From Candidatus Nanopelagicaceae bacterium (GTDB lineage: Bacteria > Actinomycetota > Actinomycetes > Nanopelagicales > Nanopelagicaceae), in the NCBI GenBank assembly GCA_009694285.1, contig SHVK01000002.1, forward strand, positions 45,192 through 109,191: a stretch of 64,000 nucleotides of DNA. The letters are read 5' to 3'. Positions 27,250-39,399 of this stretch are shown here, one piece after another. Every line of letters begins with the position of its first letter. The stretch's first letter is position 1. Under the pieces are notes generated by a model. It did no database searches. It saw only the letters and a list, made by a program, of their open reading frames with translations, and was not told where the DNA came from. The translations under genes were made by a program, and so were the position numbers.

Positions 27250-29445
27250 ATGTCGGGTCACGATTATCCAACTCAAGAAGTAATTATCGATAATGGAAAA
27301 TTTGGTAAAGCAAATATCCGCTTTGAAACCGGAAAATTAGCTCGCCAAGCAGCAGGCTGTGCAACTGTTTATCTAGATGATGAAACAATGTTGCTATCAG
27401 CTACAACTGCATCAAAAAATCCAAAAGATCAATTTGATTTCTTCCCACTAACAGTGGATGTAGAAGAGCGCATGTATGCAGCTGGAAAAATTCCTGGTTC
27501 ATTCTTTCGCCGTGAAGGTCGCCCAAGTGAGGATGCAATCCTTACCTGTCGTTTGATCGATCGTCCATTACGCCCAACATTTGTTAAGGGATTACGTAAT
27601 GAGGTGCAAGTTGTTGTAACTGTTATGGCACTTCACCCAGATCACCTATATGACGTGCTTGCAATCAACGCAGCATCAATGTCTACCCAACTTGCTGGCT
27701 TGCCATTCTCAGGTCCAATTGGTGCAGTGCGAATTGCACTCATCGAAGGACAATGGGTTGCCTTCCCTAAGCATTCACAATTAGAAAACGCAGTCTTTGA
27801 CATGGTTGTTGCTGGAAGTATTGCCGGCGATGATGTTGCAATCACAATGGTTGAAGCAGAAGCCACAACTCAAACACTTACTTTGATTAAAAATGGCGCG
27901 CAAGCACCGACTGAAGAAGTTGTTGGAGCTGGCCTTGATGCTTCAAAGCCATACATTCGTCAACTTTGCGAAGCTCAGATCGCACTTGCCAAGGTTGCTG
28001 CAAAGCCAACCGGCGAATTCCCAGTCTTCTTGGAGTATCAAGATGATGTATTCGAAGCAGTTTATGCGCAGGCATCAGCTGCAACTACAAAAGCATTAAC
28101 TGTTGTTGCTAAAGCAGATCGCGAAGCCCAACTTGATGTAATTCTGGCAAGTGCAAAAGAAGCACTTGCCGAAAAATTTGAAGGACGCGAAAAAGAAATC
28201 AGCGCAGCTTTCAGATCAGTAACTAAGAAACTAGTTCGCGAACGAGTTTTGCGCGACAAGATCCGTATTGATGGTCGTGGATTACGCGATATCCGGGCAA
28301 TCTCTGCAGAGGTAGAAGTTATTCCTCGCGTTCACGGTTCAGCATTGTTCGAGCGCGGCGAGACTCAAATCTTGGGTGTTACTACTTTAAATATGCTCAA
28401 ACTGGAACAACAACTAGATACTTTGAGTCCAGAGACTTCAAAGCGTTACATGCACAACTACAACTTCCCACCTTATTCAGTAGGTGAAACCGGTCGCGTT
28501 GGTTCTCCAAAGCGTCGCGAAATCGGCCACGGTGCACTTGCAGAGCGCGCACTACTTCCAGTACTTCCAACTCGTGACGAGTTTCCATATGCAATTCGTC
28601 AAGTTTCAGAAGCACTTGGATCAAATGGCTCAACATCTATGGGATCTGTTTGTGCTTCAACCCTTTCACTACTAAACGCTGGCGTTCCGCTAAAGGCACC
28701 AGTTGCCGGTATTGCAATGGGATTAATTTCTGATCTAGTAGATGGAAAAACTGAGTACGTAGCACTTACTGACATTCTTGGCGCCGAAGATGCATTTGGT
28801 GACATGGACTTCAAAGTTGCTGGTACCCATGATTTTGTAACTGCACTTCAATTAGATACCAAGCTTGATGGAATTCCTGCTTCAGTTCTTGCTGCAGCAT
28901 TGTTGCAAGCTAAAGAAGCACGTTTACACATCTTGGGAATCATGAAGCAAGCAATTGATGTACCAGATGCCATGAGCCTTCTTGCTCCACGCATCATCTC
29001 AATCAAGATTAATCCGGAGCAGATTGGCGCAGTTATCGGGCCAAAGGGTAAAGTTATTAATCAGATTCAAGATGAGACTGGTGCAGATATTTCAATCGAA
29101 GATGATGGCACTATTTATATTGGTGCAACTGAGGGAAGTGCAGCAGAAGCTGCAAAGGCTCAGATCATGGCGATTACCAACCCACACATCCCATCAGTTG
29201 GCGAGCAGTACAACGGAACTGTTGTAAAGATCGCAAACTTTGGTGCATTTATTACTCTCTACCCAGGTAAAGATGGCTTGCTACACATCTCGCAAATTCG
29301 CAAGATGCATGGTGGAAAGCGCATCGAAAACCTTGAAGATGTAATGAAGGTTGGCGACAAGATTGAAGTCAAGATCGGCGAAGTAGATCCCCAAGGCAAG
29401 CTCTCACTTGAGCCTGTTCTTGCCGAATCTGAAACTGCCAAGTAA
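27250..29445 (+). CDS. pnp: polyribonucleotide nucleotidyltransferase (PNPase)
   Basis: Phosphorolytic 3' to 5' exoribonuclease and RNA tailing enzyme. Starting at the ATG at 27250, chosen because GGAGGG lies four bases upstream, it has 731 residues. Two RNase PH domains are present (the second with [24 protein letters not shown] and [18 protein letters not shown]), then a KH domain ([15 protein letters not shown]) and an S1 domain ([13 protein letters not shown]). An upstream ATG at 27181 would add 23 residues with no family likeness. The M16 peptidase follows after 11 bases. Confidence 0.96.
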   Translation: MSGHDYPTQEVIIDNGKFGKANIRFETGKLARQAAGCATVYLDDETMLLSATTASKNPKDQFDFFPLTVDVEERMYAAGKIPGSFFRREGRPSEDAILTCRLIDRPLRPTFVKGLRNEVQVVVTVMALHPDHLYDVLAINAASMSTQLAGLPFSGPIGAVRIALIEGQWVAFPKHSQLENAVFDMVVAGSIAGDDVAITMVEAEATTQTLTLIKNGAQAPTEEVVGAGLDASKPYIRQLCEAQIALAKVAAKPTGEFPVFLEYQDDVFEAVYAQASAATTKALTVVAKADREAQLDVILASAKEALAEKFEGREKEISAAFRSVTKKLVRERVLRDKIRIDGRGLRDIRAISAEVEVIPRVHGSALFERGETQILGVTTLNMLKLEQQLDTLSPETSKRYMHNYNFPPYSVGETGRVGSPKRREIGHGALAERALLPVLPTRDEFPYAIRQVSEALGSNGSTSMGSVCASTLSLLNAGVPLKAPVAGIAMGLISDLVDGKTEYVALTDILGAEDAFGDMDFKVAGTHDFVTALQLDTKLDGIPASVLAAALLQAKEARLHILGIMKQAIDVPDAMSLLAPRIISIKINPEQIGAVIGPKGKVINQIQDETGADISIEDDGTIYIGATEGSAAEAAKAQIMAITNPHIPSVGEQYNGTVVKIANFGAFITLYPGKDGLLHISQIRKMHGGKRIENLEDVMKVGDKIEVKIGEVDPQGKLSLEPVLAESETAK

Positions 29446-29456
29446 TAAATAACCAA

Positions 29457-31495
<2,039 letters not shown>

Positions 31496-31507
31496 GGAGC
31501 AGTGAAT

Positions 31508-31753
31508 ATGATTACTGTTTATTCAGCTGATTGGTGTGGAGATTGTCGTCGTTCCAAAAGATTATTAGCAAAGCTAAAAGTTGAGTACAAATTAATTGAT
31601 GTTGAAAGTGATTTGACTGCTGCCGACAAGGTGCGCGAAATAAATGGTGGAATGCAATCAATTCCAGTTATCGTTTTTGATGATGGCACGCATTTGACTG
31701 AACCAAGCGATGCTGACCTGACTGCAAAGTTGCAATCTTTAAATTTAATTTAA
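31508..31753 (+). CDS. glutaredoxin / mycoredoxin-like protein
   Basis: An 81-residue thioredoxin-fold protein with a CGDC redox motif at residues 10-13 (YSADWCGDCRRSK), a cis-proline region SIPVIVF and a terminal GTHLTEPSDADL. Mycobacterial mycoredoxin-1 has a similar WC-G-x-C site, so reduction of mixed disulfides with mycothiol is the likely job; acidic Asp in the CGDC motif is a variation. I use the ATG at 31508, eight bases after AAGGAG; a GTG two codons earlier is too close to that site. It lies within the dapB transcript. Confidence 0.8.
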   Translation: MITVYSADWCGDCRRSKRLLAKLKVEYKLIDVESDLTAADKVREINGGMQSIPVIVFDDGTHLTEPSDADLTAKLQSLNLI

Positions 31754-31779
31754 AGATTTAAAGATTTAAAGATTTAAAG
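31749..31779. repeat. 8-base tandem repeat across two convergent stop codons
   Basis: The unit TTTAAAGA is repeated 3.9 times without error. The array includes the TAA of the glutaredoxin gene (31751-31753) and, on the other strand, the TAA of azlD (31774-31776). It therefore fills the whole gap between these convergent genes. Confidence 0.9.
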
Positions 31780-32073
31780 TTGGTGAATCCCGGCTGAGGT
31801 CAAAGCAGCCAAAATCACTACTACTGGAAATGGTGCTTTCAAAAAGAGGGCGACACCAGCTACTAGAACTGCAACAGATCTGGCATCAAAAACTAGGCCT
31901 TTCTGATTTCCTAGGGTTTGTACTGCAACTAATGCAGCCAAAAGAGCAGTCGGAAGATGCAGAGCAAATTTTTGAATCCGGGCGTTCGCTAACCATCTCG
32001 CAGGAACTGCCTGCCCTAAATATTTCAACATGAAGGCGATCAAACTTGTCGCGATAATTGCGGTCCAAATCAT
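31774..32073 (-). CDS. azlD: AzlD family branched-chain amino acid export subunit
   Basis: A 99-residue membrane protein with three to four hydrophobic helices and the YLGQAVPARWLAN and HLPTALLAALVAVQ segments of AzlD proteins. With AzlC it forms an exporter for branched-chain amino acids or analogues (BrnE in corynebacteria). The start overlaps the azlC stop by four bases. It ends in the 8-base repeat. Confidence 0.85.
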   Translation of the reverse strand: MIWTAIIATSLIAFMLKYLGQAVPARWLANARIQKFALHLPTALLAALVAVQTLGNQKGLVFDARSVAVLVAGVALFLKAPFPVVVILAALTSAGIHQL

Positions 32074-32732
32074 TTGCGATCACCCACATAAGCGAAAATA
32101 AACGGGATCAAAGCGCAGGCGATTACTGGCACACCAGCTGCTGCAAATGGAATTAAAAAAGTACATAAAAAGATGCTTATCAAAGCGACTATCCGAGCGC
32201 TTTGAGAAATTAATCGCGGCCAAAGCAATCCTAAAAATGCCGCAGGAACTGCAGCATCTAACCCCCAAGCGGCAGGGTCTCCAAGAGCTGTTGCACCGAG
32301 GGCGCCAAGTAAAGTAAAAAGATTCCAGAAGATGTAAACACCAACTCCGGTAGCCCAAAATCCAAGTCGCATTGCAGCAAGCCCTTTATCTTCTTGGGCG
32401 ACCGAAACCGCTGTAGATTCATCAATAGTTATTTGTGCTGCCGCAAATCTCTTCACTCCGCGAACTTGCAAAATTGGGGCCATACGTAAGCCGTAAAAAG
32501 AGTTACGGACTCCAAGAAGTGAGGCCGCTGTTATGGCACTTAGCGCACTACCTCCGGCGTCCAGGACTCCTACAACAGCAAATTGTGATGCTCCGGTAAA
32601 AACTAATAGGGATAACACGCATGCTTGCAATACTGAAAGGTCAGCCTCAACTGCAGCAGCACCAAAAGCGATTCCATATACGCCAACAGTTAGGGCAACG
32701 CTAAGAGAATCTCGGAGTATGGCGCGTGACAC
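32070..32732 (-). CDS. azlC: AzlC family branched-chain amino acid permease
   Basis: The large subunit of the AzlCD (BrnFE) exporter, 220 residues with about six membrane helices. FGAAAVEADLSVLQACVLSLLVFTGASQFA is shared in part with the family signature, with the conserved TGASQFA. A GTG at 32732 is the most upstream likely start. The gene is divergent from thyX with only 38 bases between the two start codons. Confidence 0.87.
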   Translation of the reverse strand: MSRAILRDSLSVALTVGVYGIAFGAAAVEADLSVLQACVLSLLVFTGASQFAVVGVLDAGGSALSAITAASLLGVRNSFYGLRMAPILQVRGVKRFAAAQITIDESTAVSVAQEDKGLAAMRLGFWATGVGVYIFWNLFTLLGALGATALGDPAAWGLDAAVPAAFLGLLWPRLISQSARIVALISIFLCTFLIPFAAAGVPVIACALIPFIFAYVGDRK

Positions 32733-32757
32733 ACACCTATCTTGCCCTACTGGAGGG

Positions 32758-32763
32758 TAGGGT
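32758..32763 (+). promoter_or_regulatory. -10 element TAGGGT for thyX, leaderless type
   Basis: TAGGGT lies seven bases before the thyX ATG. GGAGGG at 32752-32757 is too far (13 bases) for a normal ribosome site and partly overlaps this hexamer, so a leaderless start is favoured. Confidence 0.45.
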
Positions 32764-32770
32764 CGTACTT

Positions 32771-33496
32771 ATGGATGAGAAAAATGAGCCAATATTTCTA
32801 GAAGATGTCACTGTTGAACTTGTTAAACACAGTGCGAGTGATGCCGATGTTATTTGGGCAGCCCGAGTTTCTACTTCAGGGGAAACATCATTAGATGAGA
32901 TTGGCAAAGATCCCGAGCGATCTGCCGGATTAATTAATTTCTTAGCGCGCGAGCGTCACGGCACTCCATTTGAACATACCTCTATGACATTTTTTGTTTC
33001 AGCACCAATATTTGTTTTTCGTGAATTTATGCGTCATCGAATTGCTTCATACAATGAAGAAAGTGGACGTTATCGTGAATTGCGTCCGATTTTTTATGTT
33101 CCAAGCAAAGAGCGCAAATTATTACAGGTTGGCAAAGCCGGAGCATATACATATGAAGATGGCAGCAATGAACAATATGAAATTACAATCGCTGCGATGA
33201 AACGCGCTTACTTGTCAGCGTATGAGGCTTATCAAGAAATGCTTAATGCTGGAATCGCCCGTGAATTAGCAAGAAGTGTTCTACCGGTCGGATTGTTCTC
33301 CTCAATGTATGTAACGATGAATGCGCGCGCATTGATGAATTTCTTATCGCTACGAACCACTCGCGAAGGCTCACATTTTCCAAGTTACCCACAACGAGAG
33401 ATCGAAATGGTGGCTGAGAAAATGGAGCATGAATTTGCCATCTTAATGCCAATAACTTACGCCGCTTTTGAGAAATCTGGCCGGGTAGCCCCGTAG
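32771..33496 (+). CDS. thyX: flavin-dependent thymidylate synthase
   Basis: Makes dTMP from dUMP with FAD, NADPH and methylene-tetrahydrofolate. The ThyX motif RHRxxSxNExSxR appears as RHRIASYNEESGR. Starting at the ATG at 32771 there are 241 residues, typical length. Further family segments are TPFEHTSMTF and MNARALMNFLSLR. No thyA is present in the window. dapA follows 25 bases later. Confidence 0.95.
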   Translation: MDEKNEPIFLEDVTVELVKHSASDADVIWAARVSTSGETSLDEIGKDPERSAGLINFLARERHGTPFEHTSMTFFVSAPIFVFREFMRHRIASYNEESGRYRELRPIFYVPSKERKLLQVGKAGAYTYEDGSNEQYEITIAAMKRAYLSAYEAYQEMLNAGIARELARSVLPVGLFSSMYVTMNARALMNFLSLRTTREGSHFPSYPQREIEMVAEKMEHEFAILMPITYAAFEKSGRVAP

Positions 33497-33509
33497 TAGG
33501 CCAAAGCGG

Positions 33510-33515
33510 TAACCT
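33510..33515 (+). promoter_or_regulatory. -10 element TAACCT of a leaderless promoter for dapA
   Basis: TAACCT lies exactly six bases before the dapA ATG, in the 25-base gap after thyX, with no Shine-Dalgarno site. The same hexamer is seen in the patD promoter at 3453. Confidence 0.5.
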
Positions 33516-33521
33516 TGCCAT

Positions 33522-34412
33522 ATGGAGACGCAGCAGCCATTTGGCCGACTAATTACGGCGATGGTCACCCCTTTTACAAAGGATTTGGCAATTGATTGGA
33601 ATGGCGTGGAAAAACTCGCTGAGCATTTAATTTCATCCGGTCATGATGCAATTGTTTTAAATGGGACAACTGGGGAAGCACCTACGACCAGTGATGCTGA
33701 AAAAGTAGAAATAATTAAAGTCGTAAAAAAGGTTTCTGCAGGACGGGTGCAAATTATTTCGGGTGCCGGAAATAATGAAACTTCACACAGCATTGAACAA
33801 GCACGGCAGGCAAAATCTGCTGGTGCGGATGGTGTTTTAGTTGTTACCCCTTATTACAACAAGCCACCTCAAGCCGGAATCATCGCCCACTTTAAAGCGA
33901 TAGCTGATGCCACAGATTTGCCATTAATGATGTACGACATTCCGCATCGCACTGGAATTCAAATTGAAAGTGATTCGATCGTTAAGTTATTTGAGCATCC
34001 AAATATTGTTTCGTTAAAAGATGCCAAAGGAGATGTTGCAGCAACTTCTTGGGTAATTAAGCGTTGTGGTATTCCGGTTTATTCAGGTGATGATATTTTG
34101 AATCTACCGTTACTTTCTGTCGGTGCGGTAGGAGTTGTTTCAGTTTGTGGCCACACTATTGGTCATCGTTTACGAATGTTATTAGATTCATGGTTTGCTG
34201 GGGATGCAAAAACTGCGTTAGCAATTCATCAAGAATTGCTTCCAATTTACACGGGAACTTTTCGAACACAAGGTGCAATTCTTACTAAAGCTGCACTTAA
34301 TTTACTGGGTCTTCCTGGTGGGTACTGTCGACTTCCGCTTGTAGATGCAACTCCAGAGCAGATCACGCAATTACGCGAGGATCTACGCGCTGGAGGGGTA
34401 TCAATTAAATAA
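33522..34412 (+). CDS. dapA: 4-hydroxy-tetrahydrodipicolinate synthase
   Basis: Condenses pyruvate and aspartate semialdehyde, the first committed step to diaminopimelate and lysine. A TIM barrel of 296 residues with the GTTGEAPTTS loop, VTPYYNKPPQ containing the conserved tyrosine, YDIPHRTG and the Schiff-base lysine in VSLKDAKGD. Its stop overlaps the RNase J start (TAATG), a pairing conserved in actinobacteria. Confidence 0.96.
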   Translation: METQQPFGRLITAMVTPFTKDLAIDWNGVEKLAEHLISSGHDAIVLNGTTGEAPTTSDAEKVEIIKVVKKVSAGRVQIISGAGNNETSHSIEQARQAKSAGADGVLVVTPYYNKPPQAGIIAHFKAIADATDLPLMMYDIPHRTGIQIESDSIVKLFEHPNIVSLKDAKGDVAATSWVIKRCGIPVYSGDDILNLPLLSVGAVGVVSVCGHTIGHRLRMLLDSWFAGDAKTALAIHQELLPIYTGTFRTQGAILTKAALNLLGLPGGYCRLPLVDATPEQITQLREDLRAGGVSIK

Positions 34413-36094
34413 TGAGTCATCCACATCCTGAATTAACTTCACCTCCAGAACTTGCTGCCGGAGATATGCGAATAGTCGCACTCGGTGGATTAGGTGAAAT
34501 CGGTCGCAACATGACCGTATTTGAATCACATGGGCAACTACTAATTGTTGACTGTGGAGTTTTATTCCCAGAAGAGAGCCAGCCAGGAATTGATTTAATC
34601 CTTCCTGATTTCTCATACATCAGAGATCGACTAGATGATGTTGTAGCAATTTTGTTAACACACGGCCATGAAGACCACATTGGCGCAGTACCTTATCTGC
34701 TCCGTGAACGTGCAGATATTCCAGTAATCGGATCCAAATTAACTTTGGCTTTCATAAACGGCAAATTGAAAGAGCACCGAATCACTGCAGTAAGCCGAGA
34801 AGTTGTTGCTGGTGAAATTCAAAAGTACGGTCCCTTTGAGTGTGAATTTATTGCAGTTAATCATTCAATTCCAGATGCTTTTGCAATTGCCATTACAACC
34901 ACTGCCGGAACTGTTTTACATACTGGCGATTTCAAAATGGATCAATTGCCACTAGATGGACGGCTAACTGATTTACGCACCTTTGCCAGATTGGGCGAGA
35001 AAGGTGTGGATCTTTTTCTAGTTGATTCCACTAATGCCGATGTTCCAGGATTTGTAACTAGCGAACGTGAAATCATGCCTGTTCTTGATCGGATATTTAA
35101 TGGTACAGACCGACGAATCATTGTTGCTTCTTTTGCTTCCCATATTCACCGGATTCAGCAAATAATTGATACCGCAGTAAGTCATGACCGCAAAGTTGCC
35201 TACATTGGAAGATCAATGGTTCGCAATATGGGCGTGGCCGAAGAACTCGGCTATTTACATATGCCACCAAATGCAATTGTTGATGGAAAAGATTTAGATT
35301 CACTTGGCGAAAATGTTGTCTTAATCTGCACCGGGTCACAAGGTGAACCGCTCGCTGCTCTTTCCAGAATGGCGCATGGAGATCACAACATTAAAGTTGG
35401 GCCAGGGGATACCGTAATTTTGGCATCTTCACTTATTCCTGGAAATGAAAATGCTGTTTATCGAGTCATAAATGAATTAACTAGATTAGGTGCACGCGTT
35501 GTGCATAAATCAAATGCTCTTGTACATGTTTCAGGACATGCAGCAGCTGGTGAATTGCTTTATTGCTACAACATCGTGAAGCCAACTTATGTGATGCCAA
35601 TACATGGTGAATGGCGTCACCTTCGTGCAAACGGTGCGATCGCAAAATCAGCTGGGGTGCGTTCTGAAAATGTGATTATTGCCGAAGATGGTGTTGTCGT
35701 TGATTTGTCAAAAGGTAAAGCAGCGATCGTTGGTTCGGTACCTTGCGGATATGTATATGTAGATGGAACAAGTGTAGGTGACATCTCTGAGGCATCTCTA
35801 AAAGATCGAAGAATTCTTGGCGAAGAAGGGTTTATTTCAGTAGTTGTTGTCATCGATTCGCAGACCGGTAAAATTGTCGCAGGGCCAGATATCCATGCCC
35901 GCGGATTTGTTGAAGATGAATCATTATTTGATCAAGTGCGCGACAAGATTGTTTCGGAATTACAAGATGCAGTTAGCTCTGGAGTGAGCGGATCACATCA
36001 ACTTTCACAAGTCGTGCGGCGAGTAGTTGGTAAATGGGTTGGCGGCCAACATCGTCGTCGGCCAATGATTTTGCCGCTTGTCATCGAGGTCTAA
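34412..36094 (+). CDS. rnj: ribonuclease J
   Basis: Metallo-beta-lactamase/beta-CASP nuclease with 5' to 3' exonuclease and endonuclease activity, central to mRNA decay and rRNA maturation in actinobacteria. The zinc motif HGHEDH is at residues 84-89. The beta-CASP part has FASHIHRIQQ and VSGHAAAGEL, followed by a C-terminal domain. The 560-residue length is typical of the form without a long N-terminal extension. It is coupled to dapA. Confidence 0.95.
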   Translation: MSHPHPELTSPPELAAGDMRIVALGGLGEIGRNMTVFESHGQLLIVDCGVLFPEESQPGIDLILPDFSYIRDRLDDVVAILLTHGHEDHIGAVPYLLRERADIPVIGSKLTLAFINGKLKEHRITAVSREVVAGEIQKYGPFECEFIAVNHSIPDAFAIAITTTAGTVLHTGDFKMDQLPLDGRLTDLRTFARLGEKGVDLFLVDSTNADVPGFVTSEREIMPVLDRIFNGTDRRIIVASFASHIHRIQQIIDTAVSHDRKVAYIGRSMVRNMGVAEELGYLHMPPNAIVDGKDLDSLGENVVLICTGSQGEPLAALSRMAHGDHNIKVGPGDTVILASSLIPGNENAVYRVINELTRLGARVVHKSNALVHVSGHAAAGELLYCYNIVKPTYVMPIHGEWRHLRANGAIAKSAGVRSENVIIAEDGVVVDLSKGKAAIVGSVPCGYVYVDGTSVGDISEASLKDRRILGEEGFISVVVVIDSQTGKIVAGPDIHARGFVEDESLFDQVRDKIVSELQDAVSSGVSGSHQLSQVVRRVVGKWVGGQHRRRPMILPLVIEV

Positions 36095-36132
36095 AATCGG
36101 CGCGCCTGTGCGGTTAATTACGGGCGAGGAAT

Positions 36133-36138
36133 TACCCT
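36133..36138 (+). promoter_or_regulatory. -10 element TACCCT of a leaderless promoter for ftsK
   Basis: TACCCT lies exactly six bases before the ftsK ATG at 36145. GAGGA upstream is too far to act as a ribosome site. The same hexamer is the -10 of recA and lies nine bases before miaB. Confidence 0.5.
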
Positions 36139-36144
36139 GCGAAT

Positions 36145-38508
36145 ATGGCTTCCCGTGGTAAAAATGCTCGAAAAGGCGCGCGAAAAACCAGTGGCATTCT
36201 TAGCGCTATCTGGATGTTTATTGCGCACTCATTAGGCGGGGCGATTCGATTTATATTTAGAGGTGCAAAGGAGCTAGAGCCAGCTCATCGTAGAGATGGT
36301 ATTGGCTTACTGCTTATTGTTTTATCGCTTGTGAGTATATCTGGCGTTTGGATGCACCTAGATAACTTCCTGGGAAACAGTATCTACTCTTTCCTTGCTG
36401 GCGCACTTGGTCGCTTAGCAATCATTACTCCAATATTTTTAATTTATATGGGTGTTCGTATGTTGCGCACTCCAAATGAAAGTGCAGCAACCGGTCGAGT
36501 AACAATTGGTTTACTTATTACCTTAGTTAGTGCTGGTGGGTTAATTCACATACTTGCTGGCTCTCCAACATTTTCAGATGGCGCAACAGATATGCGATCT
36601 GGTGGGGGATGGTTGGGTTATGCGATTTCCACCCCGTTAGTTGCATTACTAACTTATTGGATTGCCACTCCAATTTTATTATTGATTATCTGCTTTGGTC
36701 TTTTAGTTACCACTGCCACTCCATTTAGCGAAGCAATTAGCAGAGTGCACGAACTATTTAATGGCGCACAGAGAATGATTGAAGACCGGCGGGCTAGACG
36801 TGAAGAAGAAGCTTTTGAAATTAGCGAAAACGCACCTTTTGATTCACCAGTGATTGGATCACATGAAGTAGATGAAGAAATTGAATTTGAAGAGGAAGAG
36901 GAAGAGGAGACAGAGGATCAAGATGATACTCAACTACTTACTACTCAAATTACTTCACAAGAGTTGACGCCAACTATTGCCATTGCAGCAATTCCTGCCG
37001 TCGCTAATAAAGCCCATGATGCTGAACAGTTAGAGTTAGATGAAGCGCTGGATTACATATTGCCCTCACTCGAGCTGCTCAGGAGCGCGCCAGGATCTAA
37101 AGCAAAAACAAAAGCCAATGAAATTGTTGTTGAAGCGCTGACTGAAGTATTTTTGCAATTTGATATTGATGCAGAAGTTGTTGGATTTATGCGCGGCCCA
37201 ACTGTCACGCGCTATGAAGTTGAATTAGGTAATGCAGTTAAAGTTGAAAGAATTACTGCTCTTGCTAAAAATATCTCATACGCCGTGGCAAGCAGTGACG
37301 TTCGAATCTTGAGTCCAATTCCAGGAAAATCCGCGGTTGGAATTGAGATCCCAAATTCAGATCGTGAAGTTGTGGCACTGGGTGATGTTTTGCGCTCTAC
37401 GGTAGCGGCAAATGAACAACACCCATTAGTGATCGGACTTGGTAAAGATGTTGAAGGAAATTTCATCTGCGTAAATCTTGCAAAGATGCCGCATCTTCTT
37501 GTCGCTGGAGCCACAGGCTCAGGTAAATCGAGCATGATCAACTCATTAGTAACTTCAATTCTTGCGCGTTCCACACCTGATGAAGTTCGGATGATTTTGA
37601 TTGATCCAAAACGGGTGGAATTAAATGCGTACGAGGGATTGCCACATTTAATTACCCCAATTATTACTAACCCCAAGAAAGCAGCAGATGCTTTGCAATG
37701 GGTAGTACGTGAGATGGATCTTCGTTATGACGATCTCTCTAACTTTGGTTTCCGCCATATTGATGATTTCAACAGAGCACTTCGGGCCGGAAAAATTGCT
37801 CCGCCACCAGGCAGCCAACGTAAAATGAAACCTTATCCATATTTATTAGTAATTGTGGATGAGTTGGCAGATTTAATGATGATTGCACCACGTGATGTTG
37901 AAGATTCAATTGTACGTATCACTCAACTTGCACGTGCCGCTGGTATTCACTTAGTTCTTGCAACACAACGTCCAAGTGTGGATATCGTAACTGGATTAAT
38001 TAAGGCAAATGTTCCGTCACGACTTGCATTTGCTACAAGCAGTTTGGCTGATAGCCGAGTTATTTTAGATACACCAGGAGCAGAGAAGTTGGTAGGCCAA
38101 GGCGACGGTTTGTTTATCCCAATGGGCGCAAGTCGTGCGATGCGAATTCAAGGTGCATATATTTCAGAACGTGAAATTGAAGCGATCACTACTCACATTA
38201 AAGGACAACGTGGAACGCAATATCGTGATGATGTTACGGTGGCAGCCACTATTCGCAAAGATGTTGATTCAGATATAGGTGATGATTTAGATTTATTATT
38301 GCAAGCAGTTGAATTAGTAGTTGGAACTCAATTCGGATCAACCTCGATGTTGCAACGTAAATTACGAGTCGGTTTTGCCAAGGCTGGACGATTGATGGAT
38401 TTAATGGAAAGTCGCGGGATTGTTGGACCATCTGAAGGGTCAAAGGCACGGGATGTCCTAATAAAGGCGGACGATATCGCTGAGGTTTTGGCTTCACTCA
38501 GAAATTAA
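36145..38508 (+). CDS. ftsK: DNA translocase FtsK/SpoIIIE
   Basis: Septum-anchored motor that pumps chromosome ends into daughter cells and supports dimer resolution. The 787 residues comprise an N-terminal membrane part with about four helices (60-195), a short acidic linker (about 240-265, rich in Glu), and the RecA-like motor with Walker A GATGSGKS near residue 455, LIDPKRVEL, and Walker B LLVIVDELADLM. A C-terminal winged-helix gamma domain (GRLMDLMESRGIVGPSEGSKAR) reads KOPS sites. The linker is much shorter than in proteobacteria. Confidence 0.96.
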   Translation: MASRGKNARKGARKTSGILSAIWMFIAHSLGGAIRFIFRGAKELEPAHRRDGIGLLLIVLSLVSISGVWMHLDNFLGNSIYSFLAGALGRLAIITPIFLIYMGVRMLRTPNESAATGRVTIGLLITLVSAGGLIHILAGSPTFSDGATDMRSGGGWLGYAISTPLVALLTYWIATPILLLIICFGLLVTTATPFSEAISRVHELFNGAQRMIEDRRARREEEAFEISENAPFDSPVIGSHEVDEEIEFEEEEEEETEDQDDTQLLTTQITSQELTPTIAIAAIPAVANKAHDAEQLELDEALDYILPSLELLRSAPGSKAKTKANEIVVEALTEVFLQFDIDAEVVGFMRGPTVTRYEVELGNAVKVERITALAKNISYAVASSDVRILSPIPGKSAVGIEIPNSDREVVALGDVLRSTVAANEQHPLVIGLGKDVEGNFICVNLAKMPHLLVAGATGSGKSSMINSLVTSILARSTPDEVRMILIDPKRVELNAYEGLPHLITPIITNPKKAADALQWVVREMDLRYDDLSNFGFRHIDDFNRALRAGKIAPPPGSQRKMKPYPYLLVIVDELADLMMIAPRDVEDSIVRITQLARAAGIHLVLATQRPSVDIVTGLIKANVPSRLAFATSSLADSRVILDTPGAEKLVGQGDGLFIPMGASRAMRIQGAYISEREIEAITTHIKGQRGTQYRDDVTVAATIRKDVDSDIGDDLDLLLQAVELVVGTQFGSTSMLQRKLRVGFAKAGRLMDLMESRGIVGPSEGSKARDVLIKADDIAEVLASLRN

Positions 38509-38610
38509 CCTTTTGTGAAGAAAATCGCACCTTGTAATTACATGGCGCTAAACCTTACTATTTACTCCCTAGATTTCTGAGTTCCATACCCCCGAAGCAG
38601 GAGGTGGCAC

Positions 38611-39360
38611 ATGAGTAACAGCAGTATTGGCAGCATCGGCGATGAAATTCGCGCAGCGCGAAAAGGTGCTGACCTCACAATTGCTGAAGTTGCCGATCGT
38701 GCGAAATTAAGAGCTACAGTATTGCAAGCAATTGAAAATGATGATTTCTCTTTGTGTGGTGGAAATACATATGCGCGCGGACATTTAAAAGTTATCGCTG
38801 GAATTTTAAGAATAGATTCAAAATCTCTCCTTGCACAATTTGATGAGAAGTTTGGCAAATTTGAAACTGCGCTCTTTGATCTTTCCGAAAAAGGTAAAGG
38901 TAATCTTGAGAAGCCTTCAAAATCAACGAAAGCAAGTTGGAAAACGTTGGCAACGATCGCAGTTGCTGTGATAGCAATTGTGACCGTGGTGCAGATTTCC
39001 GGAAGTTCTCCAAAAAATGAAGTAGTTAGTGCAACCTCCGAAAGTTCAACATCACCTTCGACAGAACAACAGATACCAGCAACTGCGTCACTTGAGCCAG
39101 AGGCCAAAGTTGTCATCACTGGAATTAAAAGTTATTCATGGATATCAGTAAGTGATGCCGCTGGCAATTCGATTTTTACCGGCGAAGTCAGAAAAGGCGA
39201 AACAAAGGAATTTACCGATCCGCAATTGCTTAGATTTGTGATCGGAAATGCTGGTGCTGTTACGCTGACCGTCAATGGTGAAGATCGTGGTATCCCGGGC
39301 AAAATCGGTGAAGTCGTACGTCTGCAAATTGCGGCCAACGACGCACCGGTTGCTAGCTAA
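38611..39360 (+). CDS. RodZ-like membrane protein with HTH and DUF4115 domains
   Basis: A 249-residue bitopic protein. Residues 1-75 form an HTH_25 type helix-turn-helix (GDEIRAARKGADLTIAEVA, CGGNTYARGHLKVIA). A membrane helix lies at about 110-130, followed by a Ser/Thr-rich stretch and a C-terminal DUF4115 beta domain outside the cell. RodZ links MreB to the elongation machinery; actinobacterial homologues without MreB have unclear roles. AGGAGGTG, five bases upstream, fixes the ATG. The ftsK-rodZ-like-rimO-pgsA order is conserved. Confidence 0.85.
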   Translation: MSNSSIGSIGDEIRAARKGADLTIAEVADRAKLRATVLQAIENDDFSLCGGNTYARGHLKVIAGILRIDSKSLLAQFDEKFGKFETALFDLSEKGKGNLEKPSKSTKASWKTLATIAVAVIAIVTVVQISGSSPKNEVVSATSESSTSPSTEQQIPATASLEPEAKVVITGIKSYSWISVSDAAGNSIFTGEVRKGETKEFTDPQLLRFVIGNAGAVTLTVNGEDRGIPGKIGEVVRLQIAANDAPVAS

Positions 39361-39399
39361 CCCTTTTTTATCTGATACCGCATTTAAAGAGCAGAACTC

